Of a stretch of 41,160 nucleotides of DNA, positions 7,926 to 14,930 are shown one piece after another (position 1 is the stretch's first letter; every line of letters begins with the position of its first letter). The translations under genes were made by a program, and so were the position numbers. Below the pieces are notes generated by a model. It worked only from the letters and a program-made list of their open reading frames with translations. It searched no databases and had not been told where the DNA came from. The DNA lies in assembly GCA_016718155.1 (NCBI GenBank), contig JADKEH010000029.1, positions 1 through 41,160 of the forward strand, given 5' to 3'. This DNA is from Candidatus Rhodoferax randersensis. Its GTDB lineage: Bacteria; Pseudomonadota; Gammaproteobacteria; Burkholderiales; Burkholderiaceae_C.

Positions 7926-7929
7926 CGGG

Positions 7930-8532
7930 TCAGCGATCGTGCGCCGTGTGTTTGCCGGCCTCCCAGCCCCGCTCACCCAGCGTCGCGCGTGCGATCTGCT
8001 CCGGGCTGGCCTCCAGCGGCGTGGCCATGGTGTCGTTCCAGCGGTTCAGAAAGGCAAACATCGCCACGACGCCCAGGATCTCGGTGATTTCGCCGTCGCT
8101 CCAATGCTGCTGCAACTGCGCAAACTGCTCATCCGTGACCGCATTGGGCTGGCTGGCCGCCGCCAGCGCAAAGTCCAGCGCCAGGCGCTCGCGCTCGCTG
8201 TAGTGGGGACTGCTGGCGTAGGTCCAGACATCGGCCAGTTTGGCGTCACTGATGCCGAAATTGTGGGCACCCAGCAAGGTGTGCGCCTGGCAATACAGGC
8301 AGCCCGACACCTTGCTCGCGACGTGGCCGATCAGGCGCCGAAAGCCCAGGTCCACCTCACCGGCTGGGTCCATCACCGCCGCATTGAGTTGCGCCAGGGC
8401 CTGCACCAGTTTGGGTTTGCGCTGCATGGTCAGCACGCTGTTGGGAGTAAAACCCAGCGTGCCCAGGAAAAAGTCGAAATGCGCCTTCAACTCAGGGTGG
8501 GTAGCGCCGGGTAGCGGACTCAGTCGGGGCAT
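7930..8532 (-). CDS. Carboxymuconolactone decarboxylase / AhpD-like protein
   Basis: The 200-residue all-helical protein carries the AhpD-type redox motif SGCLYCQAHT, with C78, C81 and H84. This pattern marks the peroxidase-like branch of the carboxymuconolactone decarboxylase family, which reduces peroxides using the cysteine pair. The helix that follows (LADVWTYASSPHYSERERLALDFALA) is also conserved. It lies 27 bases downstream of a catalase-like gene on the same strand, so the two probably form an oxidative-stress operon. No signal peptide is present. Confidence 0.87.
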   Translation of the reverse strand: MPRLSPLPGATHPELKAHFDFFLGTLGFTPNSVLTMQRKPKLVQALAQLNAAVMDPAGEVDLGFRRLIGHVASKVSGCLYCQAHTLLGAHNFGISDAKLADVWTYASSPHYSERERLALDFALAAASQPNAVTDEQFAQLQQHWSDGEITEILGVVAMFAFLNRWNDTMATPLEASPEQIARATLGERGWEAGKHTAHDR

Positions 8533-8559
8533 GATGACTCCAGGGTGAGGGGGGCCAAC

Positions 8560-9555
8560 TCAGACGGCCCCGCGTCCCTTCTGGCTTTCGAAATAGACGA
8601 CTTTGCGGGCGCGCTGCACGTCGCCCAGCGGGCGATGATCGGCCAGTGCCTGCCACGGGTCGAACACGTCGGCTTCGACCTTCTTGGCCAGCGCCTGGCC
8701 CTTGGCGGTGGTGGTGTCCTGCTGCGGCAGCGTCAGCCGAGCCACGGTGCTGTAGGGCGTTGACCAGTTGACCGACGCATCCTCAATCGGAGTCAGCGCC
8801 TCACTCACGAAGGGCTGCAACTGCAGATCCCATTGCAGCGGCTGACGCGACAACCGCGCACTGAAGTCCGCGCCCAGGTCGTCCTTGGCCGCCGCGCTGG
8901 CCACACCATTGGTGGCGGCGGGCACCAATCTGACGCGCACCGCATAAGGCCCGCACGCCATCGGGACGGCACTGTACATGGTCTCGGTCGCAAAACCGCC
9001 AAAGGATTTCCCAACCGTCGACACCATTTTGAGCAAGCGCTTGGGCCCCCCCAGCAAACCGTAGCGGCTCACCAGAAACCGCAGCAACGCGCCATTGCCA
9101 CGCGACGCCGCCTCGACGAAATCCACAAACTCGTCGCTGCGGGGAAAAGCGAACACCTCCTGATTGATCAGCGTGAAGTCCTGGCTCTTGGCAGGACCGT
9201 TGCCCAACGCCGAATCGCCCCTCACGCCCAGCACGCGCAGGGCAAAGCCGCGGATGTCTGGTGTGCGGTCCGGGGCGCGGTCCAGACCGCCATTCGAGAG
9301 CCGCACCCGCACGTCGTACTTGGCGGGTACCGCAAACAAGCCGTGCCATGCAAAGCTGGGCACGTCCGGCAGCACCTCCAGGGTGCCGTGTGCGGCCGTG
9401 ATCTGCTTGCGGTGCAGCGCCCGCCCCGCCCCGTACTTGGCCGACTTGCGCGCCTGAATCGCCGCGAACAGCTTGCCGTAACGCTCGAAGCGCTCCGCTT
9501 CATCGGCTGCGATGTTCTCTTTCCATTCCGTGCTGGGCAGCAAAGTCGTGGCCAT
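8560..9555 (-). CDS. Catalase-like haem protein
   Basis: The protein is 331 residues from the chosen start and resembles the small catalase-related (clade of short catalase fold) proteins. Landmarks are AAHGTLEV, DVRVRLSNGG and PDIRGFALRV, which parallel the haem-pocket beta-barrel of catalases. The minimal catalase fold lacks the long C-terminal domains, as here. The usual C-terminal proximal-tyrosine motif is not obvious, so catalase activity is uncertain; a peroxidase role is possible. The start MATTLLPST is preferred; an ATG 12 codons upstream (9591) has no better ribosome site. It leads the operon with the AhpD-like gene, and the gap to the divergent gene at 9747 must hold both promoters. 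Confidence 0.8.
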   Translation of the reverse strand: MATTLLPSTEWKENIAADEAERFERYGKLFAAIQARKSAKYGAGRALHRKQITAAHGTLEVLPDVPSFAWHGLFAVPAKYDVRVRLSNGGLDRAPDRTPDIRGFALRVLGVRGDSALGNGPAKSQDFTLINQEVFAFPRSDEFVDFVEAASRGNGALLRFLVSRYGLLGGPKRLLKMVSTVGKSFGGFATETMYSAVPMACGPYAVRVRLVPAATNGVASAAAKDDLGADFSARLSRQPLQWDLQLQPFVSEALTPIEDASVNWSTPYSTVARLTLPQQDTTTAKGQALAKKVEADVFDPWQALADHRPLGDVQRARKVVYFESQKGRGAV

Positions 9556-9746
9556 GGTGATCACTCTCAAAGGCGTGGCAAAGGCAACCATGCTACCGCC
9601 AAAGCCGAGCGACGTGTGTCACGGTGTGTGAGCTGACCAAGGCATCACAAAGAATGCGTGGGTAAAGTTATGATGACGCTGGACTGACTGCGATCGAATT
9701 CACAGTGCGTTCAAAGGCATTTCACCAGTTGTTGAAGGAGCCGGCC

Positions 9747-10949
9747 ATGAACAAGCTTTTCTGTTTGCTCTTGCTTTGCATCACGGTCATGGCGCGCGCC
9801 CAGACCTACGACGTAAAAACCCGCGTGCTCACCTTGCCAACCGTATCGGTGGCGGGCGCGACCTACACCGATGTGCTGCTGCTCCTGAAGGACATCGAGC
9901 TGGTCAGTCTCGGCGCGCCACCCGCCACGAGTGTGAGTTATGACGTGGATAGCAGAATTTTGGCCCTGCCAACTGTGTTGATCACCGGCACAAGCTACCA
10001 GCATGTGTACATCAAGCTCAACGATGTCGAGCTGGTCAGCATCGGCGCGCCACCGTCACGCATCTACGTCAATCTGGTGTCCCACAACGAAGACACTGCC
10101 ACCGGCAGCAACGCGGATTGCCTGGCCTACTTTTCAGCGGCCGATCAGCAGTACAACGCCAACAGCGCCGCACTGGAGGCGATTGTCCAGACCGTGCGCG
10201 ACAAACGAGCTACGTTCAACTTCCAAAGCGACGTCGAGTACCTGAACCTGGTGCTGGCGCGTGAAACCGCTCAGAACAACGTGTTGCGGCGTTTGGCGAC
10301 GGGTTATCCAGGAACCCTTGAGATAGATGCTCACGCCCATGAGACCGTGCAGAAGAACTATGCCGACGTTGCCAATCTGGTGGAGCGGGTGGCGGGTGTG
10401 CGTACCGGTATCGTCGGCGGTTTTACCGCCGTGAGCTGTCGGCCCGGCACGGCAGCCCCAGTCTGGGACAAGTTTCGCATCCCGCTCGCGCCCGCCGCCG
10501 GACAGGGCACCGCCTTCAACGCCACGGCTTTGACGCTGGGCGCCTCCGCCGGCCATGTCTGCGACCCCGATGTAGCGGGCATATGGCGCCCGGCGGCAGT
10601 CGACAATTTCTTCACCGACGATCCGGCGCAGTCGCTGATCGCCATCGGCACCGGCTATGCCGCCAAGGATTTGACCGAGGCCGCCACCGCCGTCGCCAGG
10701 CTGGTTACCGACCTGAAGGCCGGCAAACTGGAACCAAACCGGATGTACACAGCCTCGGTCACCCTGTCCCACTGCAACATGCACTTGTCGGGCCGCGGCG
10801 CCACCGCCGCCGACGTGGCCACCTTCATCGATACCGTCAATGCGCTCGACGATGCGACGGACTTCGTCCGCTGGGCCACCTTCTCGCAGATGGCCGACAT
10901 CTGGAAAACCAGCTACGCGAAAAAGCCGAGCATCTGGCGCGGCCCCTAG
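9747..10949 (+). CDS. Secreted protein with two 40-residue repeats and a deacetylase-like domain
   Basis: The 400-residue product starts with MNKLFCLLLLCITVMARAQ, a signal peptide, with AAGGAG 7 bases before the ATG. Residues 21-60 and 65-104 are two copies of a unit with the pattern YDV-RxL-LPTV-xG-Y-V-L-D-ELVSxGAPP. The rest looks like a NodB/glycoside-hydrolase-deacetylase barrel: VSHNED (111-116), FNFQSDVEYL (157-166) and IDAHAHE (193-199), equivalent to the metal-site and active-site motifs of polysaccharide deacetylases. The assignment of the barrel is by motif order, not a database match. The gene stands alone in an intergenic context, divergent from the catalase-like gene. A role in trimming an exported polysaccharide is inference. 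Confidence 0.6.
   Translation: MNKLFCLLLLCITVMARAQTYDVKTRVLTLPTVSVAGATYTDVLLLLKDIELVSLGAPPATSVSYDVDSRILALPTVLITGTSYQHVYIKLNDVELVSIGAPPSRIYVNLVSHNEDTATGSNADCLAYFSAADQQYNANSAALEAIVQTVRDKRATFNFQSDVEYLNLVLARETAQNNVLRRLATGYPGTLEIDAHAHETVQKNYADVANLVERVAGVRTGIVGGFTAVSCRPGTAAPVWDKFRIPLAPAAGQGTAFNATALTLGASAGHVCDPDVAGIWRPAAVDNFFTDDPAQSLIAIGTGYAAKDLTEAATAVARLVTDLKAGKLEPNRMYTASVTLSHCNMHLSGRGATAADVATFIDTVNALDDATDFVRWATFSQMADIWKTSYAKKPSIWRGP
9807..10058 (+). repeat. Tandem 40-residue repeat inside the secreted gene
   Basis: Two in-frame units (9807-9926 and 9939-10058) encode near-copies with matching LPTV, TYxxVxxxL, D-ELVS and GAPP positions, separated by four residues. The DNA copies are diverged, so this is an old protein-domain duplication, not recent slippage. 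Confidence 0.8.
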
Positions 10950-11167
10950 CCGCGGCGAGTTGGCCAATTCGACAGTGAGGATGTCGCCCCGGCCTTTTTG
11001 CGCTTACACTCACGCCCGGGTCAACAGTTCACCCAGGCGTTGCCGGAGCCCAGTGCTCACGCTAAACCTGCCAACACCACCAGCCAGCACCTGACATTTT
11101 TGTGTGCCCACGCTGCAAGCGGCAACCCCAGCACTCTTGACTGAGCCCAGGCACACGAGGAATGTTC

Positions 11168-11749
11168 ATGACTCGACTGCTCGTACCCCTCGCCACGCCC
11201 GACGTTTCGGCGTTCACCAAGACCCTCAAGGGTTTTCTGGACGAGCGCCACGCCGTCGGCAAACCCTTACCCTCGCATGTGGAACTGCTCAACCTGCTGG
11301 CGCGCGCCGCCGGCCTGCGCAATTTCGCCACCCTAAAGGCCAGCGTCCTGAACGCCGCGCCGCGTGTAGCCCCGACTTCGCCCGCCGCCGTACCAGGCGG
11401 CTCGGCAATCGATCTGTCCACGCTTTCGGCCACCGTGCGCAAGGCGCTGATTCAGTTCGACGAGGCCGGGCGACTGGTTCGCCTGCCCAACAAGCTGTCG
11501 GTGCAGCAAATGGCCATGTGGGCGCTGTGGACCCAGTTTGCGGCCCGGCGCAAATACACCGAGAAGGAGGTCAACGCCATCCTCAACGCCCACCACACCT
11601 TTGGCGACCAGGCCACGCTGCGCCGTGAGTTGATCAACATGACGCTACTTGGTCGCAAGAGCGACTGCAGCGAGTACTGGAAGCAAGCGCACCGGCCCAC
11701 GCCGGAGGTGCAAGCTTTCTTGCAGGCCTGGCGCGCGGGTTTGCGTTAA
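11168..11749 (+). CDS. DUF2087 domain protein
   Basis: The 193-residue protein has a C-terminal DUF2087 domain (about 96-173). It shows RLVRLPNK, the helix YTEKEVNAIL, then HHTFGDQATLRRELINMTLL and a following R-x-SDCSEYWK, the usual signature of this domain, which also occurs fused to transcription regulators. The N-terminal 60 residues resemble a short helical module seen with glyoxalase-superfamily or DUF2087 proteins. Function is unknown. The second ATG is chosen as start because GAGGAA lies 6 bases upstream of it and directly abuts the first ATG (11162). A short hairpin GCCCGGGT/ACCCAGGC at 11014-11038 lies in the upstream gap. Confidence 0.85.
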   Translation: MTRLLVPLATPDVSAFTKTLKGFLDERHAVGKPLPSHVELLNLLARAAGLRNFATLKASVLNAAPRVAPTSPAAVPGGSAIDLSTLSATVRKALIQFDEAGRLVRLPNKLSVQQMAMWALWTQFAARRKYTEKEVNAILNAHHTFGDQATLRRELINMTLLGRKSDCSEYWKQAHRPTPEVQAFLQAWRAGLR

Positions 11750-11951
11750 GGCGCTGGGTAGGGCGGCTCTCGTTCACAAGCATCGCGGATCCCTTAACAA
11801 ACAGGAAAGCAAGCGCGCCTTCAGGACTCTTCAGGACCACCCCAAAGACCTGAAGGCTTTTCAGGAGAACACTGTGTTTACCTGAGCACGGCGCAGCCCA
11901 CGCCGACTCGGACTTTCAACCCAGGATCGGGCCGTTCTTAAGGGAGTAGTG

Positions 11952-12887
11952 ATGATTTGCTTACAACCATGCCGACCTTACCTGGTGGCGCTTGGCCTCT
12001 GTGCCATGTCGCAGTTTGGACACGCGGCGCTGGCTCAAGTCGCTGTCAGAGCGTTCGGGATGGACACACCGTCGGGCGTTGGTTTCACCGTCAACACCGC
12101 GGGCACGCCATCTGGCCCGGCATTGGCGTCGCGCTCGGTAACCGCGGTAGCGGGCAATTCCTCGTCGTACGCGCAGGCTACGGCGGATCCGTTTAGCGGC
12201 GTCGTCCGGGAGAAGCTGGGCGCCACGGTGGCCGCCAGCAGCTATGTCGTCGGTCGCCATGCAGGTGGATCCAGTACCGCCAGCATGAGTGGCAGCATCA
12301 ATCTGGCCGGCCCGGCTTCGCCGGGCTTCGCCACCTTCACCGCTGTGCTGGAAGGCAGCTACAACGTCGTCACGCCCCCGCCGTTTGACTATGCGTCGCT
12401 GGACAATTCGGTTGCGATGAACTACACGTTCAGAGTGGGCGACAGTCCAGAGTTTCACAACATCGATCCTGTGTACTATTTTTGTTGTGGCCCGGGGGCG
12501 TTCAGCAGGGGGTTCAGTTGGACGCAGTTGGTCAGTGCGGGAGACTCGATTTTCTTCGATCTCTACCTTGATGTCGACGTGTTGACGGTGGCAGGACTGT
12601 CACAGTTTGATGCCTCCAACACTTTCAAAATAACCGGCGTGGACTTGCCTGACGGCTACTCCTTTACGTCGGACGCGAGCGGGTTCTTGTCCCAATTTGC
12701 CGCGTCGGTGTCATCTGTTCCCGAGCCAACGTCGTCGTTTCTTGTCGGCCTGGGCCTGACTGTAATCGCGGTAAGCCGTCGGCGCACTCGGGTTCAGCAA
12801 GAAACTCTCCCAAAAGATCAACCTATCCGGAAGACTCTCAATGCAGTCAACTCTGATCTAACGCCGACCCCTCCTGGTGCGACATGA
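11952..12887 (+). CDS. PEP-CTERM sorted exported protein
   Basis: This is a 311-residue exported protein with a hydrophobic N-terminal signal (about 8-27, ending in GHAALA) and a body rich in Ser, Ala, Gly and Val in beta-type patterns. The PEP-CTERM motif is at residues 256-278: VPEP, hydrophobic SFLVGLGLTVIAV, then SRRR. Such proteins are recognised and cut by an exosortase (EpsH/XrtA) and are usually tied to exopolysaccharide and floc formation. Unusually, 33 residues follow the basic cluster, so the sorting signal is not at the very end; the tail may be read-through caused by translational coupling to the next gene, which starts 4 bases before this stop. GGGAG lies 5 bases before the ATG; a GTG one codon earlier is also possible. 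Confidence 0.75.
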   Translation: MICLQPCRPYLVALGLCAMSQFGHAALAQVAVRAFGMDTPSGVGFTVNTAGTPSGPALASRSVTAVAGNSSSYAQATADPFSGVVREKLGATVAASSYVVGRHAGGSSTASMSGSINLAGPASPGFATFTAVLEGSYNVVTPPPFDYASLDNSVAMNYTFRVGDSPEFHNIDPVYYFCCGPGAFSRGFSWTQLVSAGDSIFFDLYLDVDVLTVAGLSQFDASNTFKITGVDLPDGYSFTSDASGFLSQFAASVSSVPEPTSSFLVGLGLTVIAVSRRRTRVQQETLPKDQPIRKTLNAVNSDLTPTPPGAT

Positions 12888-13525
12888 CATCGAACAGGCC
12901 ACGATCCGGTGGCTTCACCCTCATTGAACTGTTGGTGGTGGTCGCGATCATCGCCGTGCTGATCGGCCTGTTGTTGCCCGCGGTGCAGAAGGTGCGCGAG
13001 GCCGCAGCCAAACAGGCCGGCAAGTCGTCGCTCAGCGATGTCTTGTGTCCACCGCCCTACTGCAACAGCCTCGACGCGAATTCGCGCAACCTCAGCCTGT
13101 TCTATCCGGCAGTACCAGCCCTGCTTGAGGCGCGCTCGGTGCTCAGCTCCGGGCTGCGGGTCACCGACAGTCAGGCCTACTTCGACGGCCACCCGTTCAA
13201 CATCCACCCGTGGGACGACGACGCCCAGCTTGATCCATTCAACGTGCGGTTCGCGTTTGGCGCCGACGTCTCCGATGGCAACGATTACGCCCTGCTGGAT
13301 GTGACCTATGCCGAACCTGGCGTCGAGTTCCTGGTCAGGCAGACGACCGACGGCGGGCTCTGGAAGCTGACCGCGAGCCTCGACCCGGACGCCCCCAGCT
13401 CCGTGGTGTTCAGCGCCGTGCCGGCGCCAGTTCCCGAGCCCTCGACCGCTCTGCTGGTGCTTGCCGCGCTGGCCTACCCAGTTTTCAGGCGTTTGCATCG
13501 TGAGGCTGACCAACCCCGTCGCTGA
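12884..13525 (+). CDS. Hybrid protein: type IV prepilin N-terminus and PEP-CTERM C-terminus
   Basis: The 213-residue protein starts with a short basic leader and the prepilin motif G10-F11-TLIE-L-V-V-V, followed by a hydrophobic helix up to about residue 32 and AVQKVREAA. Phe11 would be methylated after prepilin peptidase (PilD) cleavage, and E15 is the conserved glutamate +5. This motif style, with LLLPAVQKVREAA, is the DUF1559-like pseudopilin type best known from planctomycetes. The C-terminus (183-213) is VPEPSTALLVLAAL, a hydrophobic stretch and an arginine-rich tail: a standard PEP-CTERM signal for exosortase. Between them is an unrecognised acidic beta-rich domain with two cysteines (CPPPYC). 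One protein thus carries signals for two different export/anchoring machines. The start overlaps the previous gene by 4 bases. Confidence 0.8.
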   Translation: MTSNRPRSGGFTLIELLVVVAIIAVLIGLLLPAVQKVREAAAKQAGKSSLSDVLCPPPYCNSLDANSRNLSLFYPAVPALLEARSVLSSGLRVTDSQAYFDGHPFNIHPWDDDAQLDPFNVRFAFGADVSDGNDYALLDVTYAEPGVEFLVRQTTDGGLWKLTASLDPDAPSSVVFSAVPAPVPEPSTALLVLAALAYPVFRRLHREADQPRR

Positions 13526-13612
13526 TCAGTCTACCGTGACGCACCAAAGCGGGTGGCTCGACCCCGCAGCCTGTCACCATCATCAATCACTCGCGATCAG
13601 GGGGAAACGCAC

Positions 13613-14623
13613 ATGCCAGGTAACACTTGCGCCATCGACGGCCGCGGCCCCGCCATGACGGATGGGGTTCAGATCGGCGGAATCGCGATTGCCGGCTCGG
13701 TAGGAATCGGCGGCCAGAACCGGTCTGCGGATGTGGTCCTGGTCCAGCAGTTGCTCAACATCGCCCGCTCTGTATCGCTGAGCGTCGGGCAGTCCGCGCT
13801 CAAGACCGATGGCATTGCCGGACCCCTGACCATCGCCGCCATCAATAAACTGCAGAAGGCCGCGCTCGGATTCAGCGATGGCCGCGTTGATCCGGGTGGA
13901 CAGACGCTGGGCCGCCTTAACGTCATGGCGCCGCCGGCACTGCTTTCGCAACTCGCCGCCTCACCCGGCCAAGCGCTGGTCGGCGCGCCTCCCGTTGCGG
14001 CTCGACTGTCGCCATTGCAGGCCGCGATGGAGGTGGTTCCCCAAGCCAGATTGTGGGTTGGCGTCGCCCAGACCCACCTTGGAAGTCTGCGCCAGGCGCT
14101 GATCCAGTCGGGCGGCATCGTGTTTCTGCCGCAGGTCTTCTCGGTGGTCAATACCCACTTCCATTTGGATCGGGATGCAAGCAACCTGCTGGTCAACATC
14201 AACAAGATCAGCAGCGTATTCAGCCGCATCTCCTCAATGTTGAACGACCCAAATCGGTTCTTTCGGGAAGGCGCATCGACCGCAAAATCAAAATTTGCTG
14301 ACGCTCGAACCGGCGGGTTCAGCAGTTCTAACACCAGCGATGTCGTGACCTTCAGAACCGAGTATCCAGACTGCGGCCCAATGTGCCGAACCGCCATGAT
14401 CCTCCATGAAGGGGCACACTATTGCGGGGGCCCGGGCGAGATCATCCATTTCGCGCATGAATTTCCCAAGTTCGACGGCGAACCTCAAGATGGCGGCGCC
14501 AACAACTACGCGAACATGCCGACATCCGAGGCGATAAGGAATGCGGCAAGCTATGCGGCGTTTGCCATCCATGCCACGTTCCTGCAGGATTTGCGCTTCG
14601 GTCTCGACACCAAGAACACCTGA
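13613..14623 (+). CDS. Peptidoglycan-binding domain plus HExxH metallopeptidase
   Basis: The 336-residue protein has no signal peptide. Residues 37-100 read as a peptidoglycan-binding-like domain (DVVLVQQLLN, then TDGIAGPLTIAAINKLQ). The C-terminal part (about 190-325) carries the zinc site HEGAHYCGG (H265, E266, H269) followed by NNYANMPTSEAIRNAASYAAFA, similar to deuterolysin/M35-type (aspzincin) metallopeptidases, which end with an Ala/Tyr/Phe-rich helix. The GGGGG tract 8-12 bases before the ATG serves as ribosome site; the upstream ATG at 13553 would add a low-complexity stretch. Lack of a leader and the PG-binding module fit a secreted toxin such as a type VI effector, but no immunity gene was recognised. 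The function is inferred. Confidence 0.6.
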   Translation: MPGNTCAIDGRGPAMTDGVQIGGIAIAGSVGIGGQNRSADVVLVQQLLNIARSVSLSVGQSALKTDGIAGPLTIAAINKLQKAALGFSDGRVDPGGQTLGRLNVMAPPALLSQLAASPGQALVGAPPVAARLSPLQAAMEVVPQARLWVGVAQTHLGSLRQALIQSGGIVFLPQVFSVVNTHFHLDRDASNLLVNINKISSVFSRISSMLNDPNRFFREGASTAKSKFADARTGGFSSSNTSDVVTFRTEYPDCGPMCRTAMILHEGAHYCGGPGEIIHFAHEFPKFDGEPQDGGANNYANMPTSEAIRNAASYAAFAIHATFLQDLRFGLDTKNT

Positions 14624-14930
14624 GCGACAGCGCCGCGAAAGGTCCAGGATGGGCCAAGTCGCATCGCCTGGCAGCACATTCCTCAGCCCTCTGGGTTGTA
14701 GCGACTCCTGGCACTATGCATTCGCGCTGCGGTGACATGACCCTGCAGCGCGATTCAGGTCTTTGGGTTAACTCTGAAAAGCCCTGCCGAACCTGTCGCC
14801 GTTCCTGCCCTTCCTTCGTGCTGACCGCCAAAGTCAAGAAGAAAAGGCAAGAACTTTCGGTTGAGTACACTTGTCCTGCGTCGCTGGTTCAACGATTGAC
14901 GCCCCACGCTCAAATCCCCAAGGAGAGGCT
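14624..14930. other. Intergenic stretch without a gene
   Basis: This 307-base gap between the metallopeptidase and the large regulator holds no plausible reading frame and no repeat. The last 11 bases carry AAGGAG, the ribosome site of the regulator. It is long enough for a promoter, but no clear -35/-10 pair could be argued for. Confidence 0.6.

Noticed and set aside
11014..11038. Hairpin GCCCGGGT/ACCCAGGC as a terminator or riboswitch
   Set aside because: The stem is short, has one mismatch and no T-run; support is too weak.
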